NCBI RefSeq assembly: GCF_014899185.1
Contig: NZ_CP045201.1
Location: 232,501 to 296,500, forward strand
From: Pseudooceanicola spongiae
GTDB taxonomy: Bacteria; Pseudomonadota; Alphaproteobacteria; Rhodobacterales; Rhodobacteraceae
DNA: 64,000 nucleotides
Direction of reading: 5' to 3'
Shown piece after piece: positions 1 through 9,906 of this stretch. The notes under the pieces are model-generated. The model saw nothing but the letters and a program-made list of their open reading frames with translations. It did not search any database and was not told the DNA's origin. The number at the start of each line of letters is the position of its first letter. The first letter of the stretch is position 1. Position numbers and translations under genes: made by a program.

Positions 1-1578
<1,578 letters not shown>

Positions 1579-1676
1579 CAGTAGAAGTCAGACTTCTGCG
1601 ATTAATCAAAAGCATACACAACATAACAGTGTATCAGTACAATACGGACATCATTGATATCTCTCTGCTTTTTCCT

Positions 1677-1796
1677 CGGTCTGGTGGTCATAGCGCGAGC
1701 AAAACACCTGGTCCCATCCCGAACCCAGCCGTTAAGTGCCGTAGCGCTGATGGTACTGCGTCTTAAGACGTGGGAGAGTAAGTCGCCGCCAGACCT
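1677..1796 (+). rRNA. rrf: 5S ribosomal RNA
   Basis: This is a 120-nt segment about 100 nt after the 23S end. GGTCTGG at 1678-1684 pairs with CCAGACC at 1789-1795 to form helix I. The internal CATCCCGAACCCAGCCGTTAAG-type core is the 5S loop B/helix III hallmark. It is co-transcribed with 23S and followed by a strong terminator. No tRNA-fMet gene follows, although many Rhodobacterales rrn operons end with one. Confidence 0.95.
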
Positions 1797-1827
1797 AGAA
1801 AAAAGCAATTACGATGTCAGAATACAC

Positions 1828-1858
1828 AAAACCCCGGAGCAGAAATGCTCCGGGGTTT
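1828..1858 (+). terminator. rrn operon intrinsic terminator
   Basis: A perfect stem of about 13 bp (AAACCCCGGAGCA / TGCTCCGGGGTTT) closes a GAAA tetraloop and ends in a T-run. It sits 30 nt after the 5S gene, so it is the end of the ribosomal operon. Confidence 0.92.
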
Positions 1859-1908
1859 TGTCGTTCCTAATACACACCAAAAACACCCAAGACAGCGCCA
1901 CAAATCCT

Positions 1909-1951
1909 CACGTCGGTATCCCGTCGGTATCAGAACGGTATCCCGTCAGTC
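1909..1951. repeat. 11-bp-phased CGGTA direct repeats, copy 1
   Basis: CGGTA occurs at 1914, 1925 and 1936, exactly 11 bp apart, with a degenerate fourth unit (CAGTC) at 1947. The array is repeated almost identically on the other strand at 48918-48950. In a 34-nt comparison I count 29 identical positions. Direct repeats with 11-bp spacing are typical of sites bound by OmpR/PhoB-type response regulators; that link is inference. Confidence 0.6.
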
Positions 1952-2891
1952 CTAAATCACAAACACAACAGAAACTCACAGACCGCCAGATGGCCTGGCT
2001 CGCCGGCAACCCGCCCCCTCAGAGCCCTCCCGCCAACGCCTCACGCCAGACACGCGCAAGCACAGAAACGCGCGCGAGCGACGGACCCTGCAGCGAAGAG
2101 CAGGGGCCTCCAGGACGGACCGACCCTGTAACCGACAGGCGACGCCCGCCCGGCCGCCAGGCTTCGCGACGCCACGAGCAAAGCGCCAGGCAAGGACCGG
2201 GAGCCGTCAGCTGACCAGCCTAGAAGGCCCGCCTCACGGCCCTCCCAGACCCCCTGAGGCCCGCAGGAGACGCCCTCCAACGCCGCAGCACACTGGTGAC
2301 ACACAGGCGCAGTCGCCCGCCTCAGGGCGTTCCTGGAGGCCCTGCAGGAAACGTACTCCAAGAAGCAGTACAGCTCAGAGCTCCCAGAACGCCCTCACGA
2401 AGGCCGCGGGGGGCATGGAGCAGAAGGGGTGCGAGAGATGATGGGCGAATTTTCAGTTGCTTAGCATCTGCGCTTGTTACAGCCGTGAAGGGGGCGATGA
2501 ATATGGCTATGGGGGATTGCATCAAACGTTGAACTGCCATCTGAAATATAGCCGGAACCTCAGGTAGCAAGGTAGCAATACGTCTGCCGCCATCGCTTCG
2601 AGAAGTATCCATCAGACGACACGCGTCATGGTGACTGGATCGGCTTATAGAACAGTCGCTGCTCTCGTCTGGCGCTTGCAATGCGCTCGGCTGCCGAGGT
2701 TTTCAGATGAGCGGCTGAGCCTGAGCTGATTTGGAGGGGGCAGTAGAGCAGAGGCCGCCCGCAGCCGCCTCAAGCCAGACGCAGGTTGGGCGGGACGGGG
2801 CTCTCTGCTGTCCTCAGAAGGTGACGCGCCGCAGGCGCAGCCCTTCAGGGTCTTCCGAAGCCAAAGAAACTCTCAAATATTATGGATCAAT

Positions 2892-2933
2892 CAGAGGCTT
2901 TCAGGTGGAGGGTTGCCCGCCTGAAAGCCTCTG
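2892..2933. repeat. Long perfect inverted repeat (hairpin)
   Basis: CAGAGGCTTTCAGG at 2892-2905 is the exact reverse complement of 2920-2933. Three further inner pairs (one G:T) extend it to a 17-bp stem with an 8-nt loop. There is no T-tract on either side, so it is a poor intrinsic terminator. It may be a processed RNA structure or protein-binding site. Confidence 0.75.
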
Positions 2934-3149
2934 CAACGCCACAACACCGGCCAGAGCTACACAGAAGAGGCGGGCAGCAGGTGCCGCGAGGAAAGCCGTT
3001 TTGGGGGCCGCCCAGATAATAGGGGCGATGAAAGCCCAAAACCGCTCAGCGAAGATGAAGACCGTCTTAACGCAGCACAACGCATTGCAGAGGCACAGTC
3101 TTTCGCGGAAAGATGGGCGGACTGGTCCCTTGCCGAAAGCTGAGCTGCC

Positions 3150-4211
3150 GTGATGCCCTTTTCCGATGACAAAGATCCGATCGCGGAGGCGCTGCCGGTC
3201 GAGGCGCTGCCGGTGGTCTGGCTGCTCGGCAAGACCGGGGCGGGGAAATCCTCGCTGGTGCGGGCGTTGACGCAGCAGAGCGACGCGGAGATCGGCAATG
3301 GCTTTCAGGCCTGCACGCCCTCGGCCAGAGCCTATGACTTTCCTCCCGATCTGCCGCTGTTGCGCTTTCTCGACACGCGCGGCTTGGGCGAGGCAAACTA
3401 TGACCCCACAGCGGATCTGGCGGAGTGTCGCAACCGCAGCCATGTTGTTTTGGTGGTCTGTCGGCTGGATGACCCGGTTCAGGGCGCTGTTGCGGATGCT
3501 TTTGAGGAGATTGCCCGGCATGACGCGAAACTGCGGGCGATCCTGGTGCTGACGGGCGCGGATCTGCTGCGCGACGTCGGCGCGCGCGAGCGGGCGCAGA
3601 CCACTGTGTTCAAGACGATGTCGCGGGCCGCGCGGCGCAAGGATCTGCCCGTGGTCACGGTGTCCCTGTCGCCCGAGGCGGAGGAGGGGGTGGAGCAATT
3701 GCGCGCGGAATTGCTCAAGGTGCTGCCCGCTGTCGGGCTGTTGCTGGCGCAGGATCGCGCCAGCGGCGACGAGGGCGCGGCGTTTCAGGCGATCCGCAAC
3801 AGGGTGCTGTTTTACGCGGGGCTTGCGGCCTCGACCGATCTGGTGCCGATCGTCGGTGCTGTCACTGTGCCGACGGTGCAGCTGGGGATGCTGCGCGAAC
3901 TGGGGCAGCACTACGACGTGCACTGGGATCGGCGGACGATGTCGGCGTTTCTCGGTGCGCTCGGGGTTGGGCTGGGGGCGCGCTTTGCCGCGAGCTACGG
4001 GTTGCGCCAGCTGGCCAAGCTGATCCCGGTCTACGGCCAGACAGTGGGGGCGGCGGCCTCAGGCTCGATCAGTTTCGCCACGACCTATGCGCTTGGCCGG
4101 ACAGCGGCCTATTTCCTGCACACCCATGCCTCTGGCAGCGACACGGACGAGGCGGATCTGCGCGCGGTCTATGCCAAGGCTTTTTCAAGGTCCTCTGATG
4201 CGCCTGATTGA
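3150..4211 (+). CDS. GTPase with DUF697-like C-terminal domain
   Basis: This is a 353-residue P-loop GTPase. The Walker A box GKTGAGKS lies at about residues 27-34, the G3 box DTRG at about 75-78, and a degenerate G4 box (TGAD) near 131. Residues 215-325 form a hydrophobic, glycine-rich tail typical of YcjF/DUF697 proteins, which are often membrane associated. Translation can start at GTG 3150 or at the ATG three bases later. The gene overlaps the following GTPase gene by 14 nt, so the two are co-translated and probably act together. The family belongs to the Era/YcjX-related superfamily and its precise role is unknown. The region upstream to the rrn terminator has no gene. Confidence 0.85.
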   Translation: MMPFSDDKDPIAEALPVEALPVVWLLGKTGAGKSSLVRALTQQSDAEIGNGFQACTPSARAYDFPPDLPLLRFLDTRGLGEANYDPTADLAECRNRSHVVLVVCRLDDPVQGAVADAFEEIARHDAKLRAILVLTGADLLRDVGARERAQTTVFKTMSRAARRKDLPVVTVSLSPEAEEGVEQLRAELLKVLPAVGLLLAQDRASGDEGAAFQAIRNRVLFYAGLAASTDLVPIVGAVTVPTVQLGMLRELGQHYDVHWDRRTMSAFLGALGVGLGARFAASYGLRQLAKLIPVYGQTVGAAASGSISFATTYALGRTAAYFLHTHASGSDTDEADLRAVYAKAFSRSSDAPD

Positions 4212-5748
4212 CCGCCTGCGCCCGGCCCTGTTGCGCTGGGATACCGTGCTGACCGTTTCCGTGGTGGGGCTGCCGTTTCTGGCGGCGATGATCGCGGGCT
4301 TTGCCTGGATGCTGGAGCACGGCTGGATCGTGACCTTCATCGTCGCCTCGATTTCCTTTTACGGTGTCGTCAGCCTGACCCGGTTGGCGGCGCGCTGGTG
4401 GCGGGGGCGCAGCGGTGCGGCCGAGCAGCCTTCTGGCGCCAAGTTTCACGCACGCATCGATCCCGAATGGTCCGCCAGCGAGACCCGCGCCTTTCAGGAG
4501 GCGCGCGACTATATCAGCACCAAAACCAGCGCGCCGCTGCCTTGGGAGGAGCTTTATCCGGTGGCGGAGGAAGTGGTGCGCCTTGTCGCCAGCGGGTCTG
4601 GCGAAAAGGGCAAGGGGGTGCTGGATTTCACCGTGCCCGAGGCGCTGATGCTGGTCGACCGGGTGGTCGTGCGTCTGCGCCGGGACATGCGCGACAACGT
4701 GCCCTTTGTCGACAGCGTTTCCGTCGGGACGCTCTACTGGCTGTGGACGCACCGCGAGGCGTTACGGCAGGCGCGCACCCATGGCATGACCGCCTGGCGC
4801 GTGTTTCGTGCCATCAAGTCTCTGCCCGTCGCAATCCTGCGCGAGATCGAGGGCGCGATTGCGGAGGGGCATACCTCGTTCATCACGGGCGAGGGGACGG
4901 CGATCCTGCAGGCGCTGCTGCTGGAGGAGGTCGCGGCGTCGGCGGTGGATCTCTACTCCGGCAAGCTGCGGTTTTCGGTCAATGAGATGCTGGAGCTGCG
5001 CCTTGCCGAGGGGGAGGAGGACTCGGCCCGTCTGGCCGCGCCGGATACGCCGCTGCGGGTGGCGATGGCGGGGCAGATCAGTGCGGGCAAGTCCAGTCTG
5101 GTGAACGCGCTGGTTGGCAGCAACGTGGCCGAGACGGATGTGATCCCGACGACAGACCGCCCGCAAACCTATCCCGCCGATTTCGATGGCATCGCGGCGG
5201 TGCTGCTGGATATGCCGGGGCTGGACGGTTCGAAAGCGCTTGCGCGGACGGTGCTGGAGGAATTGGAGGACTGCGATCTGATCCTCTGGACGATCCGGGC
5301 CAACCGCCCGGCGCGCGAGATTGATCGCACCGTTCTGGCGCAGCTGCAGCAGGCCTTCCGCGAGACGCCAGAGCGGCGGATGCCGCCGGTGATCGTGGTG
5401 ATCAGCTGCGTCGACGAGATCCTGCCGGACTGGCCCTATCCTGAGAATTTGCTGAGCGAGCCTGCGATGGATCTGACGCGCGACATCGTTGCGGCCGTGA
5501 TCGCGGATATCGGCGATCTGCGGATCCACCCGGTGCCGGTGGTGCTGACCGAGCCGGACTGGAACATCGCCACACTGCGGGCGCGCATCGATGCCAATGT
5601 CGGGGAGGCGCTGATGACACAGCGCAATCGCCTGCGGATCGAGAACCGCCGCTCGGGCCTGTTGAAGGAAGCGACACGGGCCGGGCGCGGTCTGGGGCAG
5701 GCGTTTTCAATCTTCGGGCTGAACAAGAAGCGGCCCGAAGACAAGTGA
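4198..5748 (+). CDS. Membrane-anchored Era/dynamin-like GTPase
   Basis: This is a 516-residue protein from ATG 4198, which overlaps the end of the preceding GTPase gene and follows a CAAGG site. Starts further upstream in the frame would be antisense-like coding inside the partner gene. Two transmembrane segments lie at about residues 18-65. A central 200-residue region without known motifs precedes a GTPase domain with P-loop GQISAGKSS near 291-299 and DMPG near 338. An N-terminal membrane anchor and C-terminal G domain resemble bacterial YeeP/YkfA- or dynamin-like GTPases. Pairing with a DUF697 GTPase suggests a heteromeric membrane GTPase, but function is not established. A bidirectional hairpin follows. 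Confidence 0.83.
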   Translation: MRLIDRLRPALLRWDTVLTVSVVGLPFLAAMIAGFAWMLEHGWIVTFIVASISFYGVVSLTRLAARWWRGRSGAAEQPSGAKFHARIDPEWSASETRAFQEARDYISTKTSAPLPWEELYPVAEEVVRLVASGSGEKGKGVLDFTVPEALMLVDRVVVRLRRDMRDNVPFVDSVSVGTLYWLWTHREALRQARTHGMTAWRVFRAIKSLPVAILREIEGAIAEGHTSFITGEGTAILQALLLEEVAASAVDLYSGKLRFSVNEMLELRLAEGEEDSARLAAPDTPLRVAMAGQISAGKSSLVNALVGSNVAETDVIPTTDRPQTYPADFDGIAAVLLDMPGLDGSKALARTVLEELEDCDLILWTIRANRPAREIDRTVLAQLQQAFRETPERRMPPVIVVISCVDEILPDWPYPENLLSEPAMDLTRDIVAAVIADIGDLRIHPVPVVLTEPDWNIATLRARIDANVGEALMTQRNRLRIENRRSGLLKEATRAGRGLGQAFSIFGLNKKRPEDK

Positions 5749-5756
5749 GACAAGAG

Positions 5757-5789
5757 CCTTGCCGCGCAGTTTCTTGCTGCGCGGCAAGG
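5757..5789. terminator. Bidirectional hairpin terminator between convergent genes
   Basis: CCTTGCCGCGCAG (5757-5769) pairs perfectly with 5777-5789 around a 7-nt loop. It lies between the convergent GTPase operon and the pyrimidine operon. The T-tract is weak on both sides. Confidence 0.7.
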
Positions 5790-5794
5790 TGTGT

Positions 5795-6118
5795 TCAGTC
5801 AGCGGTGTTGCGGGCGCGGGCGTTCGCAATCCGGTTCAGGGTCGCGAGGATGGCCTTGGTATCGTCGCTGTCATGGGCGGCTTGCAGGGCCGTGATATCG
5901 GCCTGAAAGGCGTTATAGGCGTCCTCCAGCTCATGCGCTGACATCGGCATGCGTTCGTGGCGGTCGACGAACGTGTCGGCGCTGGTGGCCAGAATATAGA
6001 AGGCGGCGGCGTTGTCGGGGCTTTCGGCGGCCTTTTCAAACAGCGCCTTGGCGGCAGAGCGATAGGCGTGAATGCCGCGGCCCTGGTCTTTGAGGGTATC
6101 AAGGATGAACGTGAACAT
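5795..6118 (-). CDS. Conserved hypothetical protein, 107 aa
   Basis: This small soluble, alanine-rich, probably all-helical protein has no recognised catalytic motif. An AAGGA ribosome-binding site precedes the ATG at 6118, only 16 nt after the end of pyrE. It is therefore the last gene of the TRAP-pyrimidine operon, followed by a hairpin terminator. There is no signal peptide or membrane segment. Its position suggests an accessory role in pyrimidine metabolism, but nothing in the sequence proves it. Confidence 0.75.
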   Translation of the reverse strand: MFTFILDTLKDQGRGIHAYRSAAKALFEKAAESPDNAAAFYILATSADTFVDRHERMPMSAHELEDAYNAFQADITALQAAHDSDDTKAILATLNRIANARARNTAD

Positions 6119-6133
6119 AAGTGTATCCTTCAG

Positions 6134-6844
6134 TCAGAAAATGAGGCGGCGTGAGCCGCCGTGGGCCGCCGACCACTCAAGCGGCGCTTGCAGAAAGCTC
6201 TCGATGCGATCCAGATCGGCCTGCGGAAAATGCGTGGTGTCCGCCGCAGCCGCCAGAATATCGCGCCAGTTTGCCAGAGTGTGCAGCCGCAGGCCATGGT
6301 CGGCCAGCGCGCTGCGGGTCTCGGTAAAGATGTCGTATTGGAACAGCATCAGCACATCGCGTACCTCTGTGCCTGCCTGACGCAGCGCCTCGCAGAAGCG
6401 GATCTTGGAGGCGCCGTCGGTGGTCAGATCCTCGACCAGCAGCACGCGCTGACCGGGGTAGGAGACGCCCTCGATCTGGGCACCGGGGCCGAAGCCCTGG
6501 GCACGTTTGCGCACGTATTGCATCGGCAGGCCGGTCAGCGTGGCGATCCATGCGGCAAAGGGGATGCCGGCGGTTTCGGCCCCGGCAATGGCGTCGATGC
6601 TGTCGCGCCCGATCTCGTGGTCGATCACATCGGTGGCAAAGCTCATCAGCATGTCGCGGATCGCGGGGTAAGAGATGACCTTGCGCACGTTGATATAGAC
6701 CGGGCTGGCGACGCCCGAGGACAGGATGAAGGGCCGCGCCCCCGCCAGTTCGACCGCGCCGATATCCAGCAGCGCGAGGGCGGTGCGGCGGGCATAATGG
6801 GCGCGGGTTTCGGCGGTCAGGGGCATGGTGAGGGGCGCTTTCAT
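6134..6844 (-). CDS. pyrE: Orotate phosphoribosyltransferase
   Basis: This 236-residue type I phosphoribosyltransferase carries the PRPP-binding motif VLLVEDLTTDGAS at about residues 132-144. It also has the N-terminal segment that covers orotate in PyrE (around ILSSGVASPVYINVRK), and KRAQGFG, which resembles the PyrE catalytic loop K(K/R)xxxYG. It would convert orotate plus PRPP to OMP. The start codon overlaps the stop of the upstream amidohydrolase gene (ATGA). The presence of PyrE beside PyrDK and transporter genes, rather than with the rest of de novo synthesis, suggests salvage of imported orotate or dihydroorotate. Whether another pyrE exists in the genome cannot be seen. Confidence 0.88.
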   Translation of the reverse strand: MKAPLTMPLTAETRAHYARRTALALLDIGAVELAGARPFILSSGVASPVYINVRKVISYPAIRDMLMSFATDVIDHEIGRDSIDAIAGAETAGIPFAAWIATLTGLPMQYVRKRAQGFGPGAQIEGVSYPGQRVLLVEDLTTDGASKIRFCEALRQAGTEVRDVLMLFQYDIFTETRSALADHGLRLHTLANWRDILAAAADTTHFPQADLDRIESFLQAPLEWSAAHGGSRRLIF

Positions 6845-8106
6845 GAGACCTCCTCCAGATAGGTGGATAAGACGGCGGTGCCTACCAGAAAATCTTCGAT
6901 CTCCATCGCCTCATCCGGGTTATGGCTGCCGTTGCGATTGCGCACGAAGACCATGCCCGAGGGGATGCCCGCCTGCGCAAAGATCGCCGCATCATGGCCA
7001 CCGCCCGAGGCCATGGTGAAGCTGTCGCCGGTGGCGGTTTGCATCGCGCCCTCAAGCCCTGCGATGATCGCAGGGTCCATCAGGGCAGGGGCGACGGCGA
7101 CCTCGGCCCCGGTGTCGAAACGCACGCCGCGACTGCGGGCGATATCGTCCATCTGGGCGCGCAGATAGCTGCGCATCTGGTCCAGAACGCCCGCCTCCTG
7201 CGAGCGGATGTCGAGTGAGAACAGCAGCTGATCGGGGATGCGCGAGATGGCGTGGCTTTCCGCGTCCGTGCCGACGATGCCGGAGGTCAGCACCAGATCC
7301 TGCCCGGTTTGGAGCAGGTGGCTCCAGGTGGAATCGAGGCGGTGCATCAGCTCGGCAAAGGCCAGCACGGGGTCGTGGCGATAGGCGCGCGGCACGGCGC
7401 CAGAGTGCCCGGCCTGCCCGATGCAGCGGATCGCCCGGTGGCGAAAGTTGCCGCGGATGCCCGAGACGACAGCGGCGGGGATATTGCGTTCGACCAGCAG
7501 CGGGCCCTGCTCGATATGCAGCTCGAGGTATTCTTCGATCCGGGCAAGGTCGCAGATCGGCAGGTTGGCGGCCAGCGGCGCGGTGTCGATGCCGAGGTCG
7601 GACAGATGCGCCGAGAGCGGGCGGTTGTCACCCTTGTGGGTGGCGGAGAGTTCGTCTGCGGGCAGTTGCCCGGTCAGCATCTTGGAGCCGAGGTAGCAGG
7701 CGCCGAACCACGCGCTTTCCTCACCGCGCATGGCGATGCATTTGACGGGGCGGCGGAAGCGGCGGCCGAGGCGGGCGGCACGGATCAGCACGATCAGCCC
7801 GGCCGCAACACCGGCGAGGCCGTCGTAATTGCCGCCCATGGGCACGGAGTCGACGTGGCTGCCGATCAGCACCCAGCTGTCGGCCTTGGCATCTTCTGGC
7901 AGGCAGAACAACAGGTTGCGCCCGGCGTCTTCTTCGACATGCAGTCCGTGGGCTTGCGCAAATTCGGACAGCCAGTCGAGGGTCTGCGTCTCAAGCGGGG
8001 AGAACGCAGGGCGGCTGACGCCTGCGGTGTCGGGCGAGAGGGCGCGGATCTCGTCAAAGATCTGCTGGGCGAGTGGGGCGAGGGTGTCCGTGTCCAAATC
8101 CTTCAT
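6841..8106 (-). CDS. M20-family Zn amidohydrolase (N-carbamoyl amino acid hydrolase type)
   Basis: The 421-residue protein has the dinuclear metal site of the hydantoinase/carbamoylase branch of peptidase family M20. The ligand motifs are SHVDSVPMGGNYDG (His84, Asp95), GEES (Glu129/Glu130), HIEQG, SGGGHDA and HNPDE. Relatives hydrolyse N-carbamoyl-amino acids, beta-ureidopropionate or allantoate, releasing CO2 and ammonia. It lies between pyrD and pyrE with ATGA overlaps on both sides. In that context, N-carbamoyl-L-aspartate (ureidosuccinate), the ring-opened form of dihydroorotate, is an attractive substrate. Allantoate or another ureido acid remains possible. It is predicted to be cytoplasmic. 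Confidence 0.85.
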   Translation of the reverse strand: MKDLDTDTLAPLAQQIFDEIRALSPDTAGVSRPAFSPLETQTLDWLSEFAQAHGLHVEEDAGRNLLFCLPEDAKADSWVLIGSHVDSVPMGGNYDGLAGVAAGLIVLIRAARLGRRFRRPVKCIAMRGEESAWFGACYLGSKMLTGQLPADELSATHKGDNRPLSAHLSDLGIDTAPLAANLPICDLARIEEYLELHIEQGPLLVERNIPAAVVSGIRGNFRHRAIRCIGQAGHSGAVPRAYRHDPVLAFAELMHRLDSTWSHLLQTGQDLVLTSGIVGTDAESHAISRIPDQLLFSLDIRSQEAGVLDQMRSYLRAQMDDIARSRGVRFDTGAEVAVAPALMDPAIIAGLEGAMQTATGDSFTMASGGGHDAAIFAQAGIPSGMVFVRNRNGSHNPDEAMEIEDFLVGTAVLSTYLEEVS

Positions 8107-9047
8107 GAATGGCCCCCTGTCGGCGCGGTGACGGTGCCGATGATCTGCTCGATCGAGGTCAGTCCCTCAGCCGCAGCCCAGTCCGAGAGTTCGGCCACGA
8201 GGCGGGCCATGACGGTGGGGGACTGGAACGTCGCGGTGCCGACCTGCACGGCGCGGGCGCCGGCAATCATGAACTCCAGCGCGTCGTCGCGGGTGGCGAT
8301 GCCGCCGCAGCCGATCACGGGCACGGAGCAGGCGCGGGCGATCTGATAGGTCATGCGCAGGGCAATCGGCTTGATCGCGGGGCCGGACATGCCACCCATG
8401 ATATTGCCCAGACGCGGCTGGCGGGTTCTGACGTCAATCGACATGCCGAGCGCGGTATTGGCCACGACCAGCGCATCGGCGCCAGCGGCCTCGGCAGCGA
8501 GGGCGACCTCGACCGGCTCGCCGGTGTTGGGGGTCAGCTTGGCCCAGAGCGGCAGGTCGGTGGCGGCGCGCAGGCGTGTCATCACCTGTTCGGTGGTGTC
8601 CGGGCGCATGGCGAAAGCGCGGCCGTCCGCCTCGATGTTGGGACAGGAGATATTGGCCTCGATCGCGGCGACGCCGGGCAGGGTGACCTCTTCGCAGAGC
8701 TGCGCGAATTCGTCCATCGTATGGGCCGAGATCGACACGATCAGCGGCGCGGAATAGCCCGCCCAATAGGGCAGCATGGTGTCGCGGAAGTAGCCGATGC
8801 CTTTCGACGGGATGCCGATGGCGTTCAGCATGCCGCCTTGCAGGTCGCAGACGCGCGGCGTCGGATTGCCGGCGCGGGCATCGCGCATGATGGTTTTCAG
8901 CACATGCGCGCCGAGGATGTCGAGGTCGAAGACATCCGACAGATCTTCGGAAAACGTGCCAGAGGCGGGCATGATCGGGTTGGCCAGACGCAGGCCGCCG
9001 ATCTGTACGCCCATGTCGCAGGGCGGCGTATTTTGCAGGTCTTTCAT
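8103..9047 (-). CDS. pyrD: Dihydroorotate dehydrogenase, class 1 catalytic subunit
   Basis: From the ATG at 9047 the protein has 314 residues; the open frame upstream runs into pyrK and is not used. The FMN barrel contains NISCPN, whose cysteine is the class 1 catalytic base (class 2 enzymes use serine), and a C-terminal GCGGI / VGTAT phosphate-binding region. The adjacent pyrK makes this class 1B, an NAD-linked enzyme interconverting dihydroorotate and orotate. The start is coupled to the pyrK stop (TGATG). Most alphaproteobacteria rely on the class 2, quinone-linked enzyme for biosynthesis, so this copy is likely for salvage or catabolism (inference). Confidence 0.9.
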   Translation of the reverse strand: MKDLQNTPPCDMGVQIGGLRLANPIMPASGTFSEDLSDVFDLDILGAHVLKTIMRDARAGNPTPRVCDLQGGMLNAIGIPSKGIGYFRDTMLPYWAGYSAPLIVSISAHTMDEFAQLCEEVTLPGVAAIEANISCPNIEADGRAFAMRPDTTEQVMTRLRAATDLPLWAKLTPNTGEPVEVALAAEAAGADALVVANTALGMSIDVRTRQPRLGNIMGGMSGPAIKPIALRMTYQIARACSVPVIGCGGIATRDDALEFMIAGARAVQVGTATFQSPTVMARLVAELSDWAAAEGLTSIEQIIGTVTAPTGGHS

Positions 9048-9892
9048 CACGCAATCGCCTCCGAAATCGGGAAGACCGGGCCTTCGCGGCAGACGCGGCG
9101 GTGCACGACCTGATCGCCTTCGCGGAAGCTGCGCACGCAGGCCTGACACATGCCGAGGCCACAGGCCATTTGCTGTTCCATCGCGACTTCGCCGGGGATG
9201 TTGTGCTTTGCGCCAAGCTCCTGCAGCAGGCGCAGCAGGCGGGCCGAGCCGCAGGTGTAGAAGGCATCGACGCGGCCTTGCGCGATCTGCGCCTCGATCA
9301 CGCTGCGCAGCGCCTCGGGCGTGGCACTGCCATCGCCGTCATGCACCACGATCACCTCGGCGCCGTAGCTGAGGAACAGATCGACCGACATCGCCAGTTC
9401 AGGGCGGCGGGCGGAGCAGATGGCGGTCAGGCGGCGGCCCTGTTGCTGGGCCATGCGCGCCAGTGGGGCAAGCGTCGCAAGGCCAACGCCACGCGCCAGC
9501 AGCAGCAGGTTCTTGCGCTCTGCCGGCATGGTGAAGCCCTGACCGAGCGGGCCGAGCACGTTCAGCCCGTCGCCGGATTTCAACGTCGCAAGACCGCGCG
9601 TGCCCGCACCGGTGACCTTGTAGAGGAACTGCAGCTGACCGGCCTCGGCGTCATAGCCATAGATGCTCATGGGGCGGCGCAGGTAGGGGTGTTCGCCTTC
9701 GGGTTCGGGGCAGAGCAGCTGGAAGAACTGACCGGGCTGGCAGGCCAGAACCTCAGCCGGGGCATCGAGGGTCAGCAGGTGATATTCGCCGTTCACGGGC
9801 GTGTTGGAGACGACGCGGGTGCGCGCCTCGGCGCAACGGGGTTGCAACCCCTCGGGCGCCGGAACGGAGAGGATTGTCGGATGGATGGTCAT
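9047..9892 (-). CDS. pyrK: Dihydroorotate dehydrogenase electron transfer subunit
   Basis: This 281-residue iron-sulfur flavoprotein has a ferredoxin-reductase-like N-terminal half with the FAD motif RRPMSIYGY near residues 72-80. A central NAD-binding region carries LLLLARGVGLATLAPL. The C-terminal [2Fe-2S] site is CGLGMCQAC followed by a fourth cysteine in RRVCREGPVF. It passes electrons between NAD(H) and the FMN of PyrD. It is translationally coupled to pyrD and lies 14 nt after the TRAP large permease gene. Confidence 0.9.
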   Translation of the reverse strand: MTIHPTILSVPAPEGLQPRCAEARTRVVSNTPVNGEYHLLTLDAPAEVLACQPGQFFQLLCPEPEGEHPYLRRPMSIYGYDAEAGQLQFLYKVTGAGTRGLATLKSGDGLNVLGPLGQGFTMPAERKNLLLLARGVGLATLAPLARMAQQQGRRLTAICSARRPELAMSVDLFLSYGAEVIVVHDGDGSATPEALRSVIEAQIAQGRVDAFYTCGSARLLRLLQELGAKHNIPGEVAMEQQMACGLGMCQACVRSFREGDQVVHRRVCREGPVFPISEAIA

Positions 9893-9906
9893 GGAATGAG
9901 CCTTTC

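Larger units (their letters stand above)
1861..3149. other. 1.3-kb region without a convincing gene
   Basis: No reading frame here has protein-like composition over its full length. The longest ones either run out of the 5S gene or are antisense to the following GTPase gene. Some stretches do resemble coding remnants. One frame at 2300-2464 reads LRAFLEALQETYSKKQ and ends in a stop, but it has no start codon and is blocked upstream by a stop at 2297. On the minus strand, 2901-3090 encodes a hydrophobic segment without an ATG. The region also holds phased CGGTA repeats (1909-1951) and a 17-bp inverted repeat (2892-2933). It could be a decayed gene or element, or noncoding RNA; neither can be shown from sequence alone. 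Confidence 0.6.

Noticed and set aside
1654..2214. 186-codon plus-strand frame starting in the 5S gene
   Set aside because: It begins inside 5S rRNA, crosses the rrn terminator and has a biased Arg/Pro/Ser composition without protein features.
2322..2681. 119-codon minus-strand frame with a hydrophobic middle part
   Set aside because: No ribosome-binding site, no recognisable family and a proline-rich low-quality tail. It was kept only as a possible remnant in the intergenic description.
2901..3923. 340-codon minus-strand frame
   Set aside because: Most of it is antisense to the GTPase gene and has His/Arg/Gln-rich shadow composition. Only the last 60 codons look protein-like and they have no ATG.
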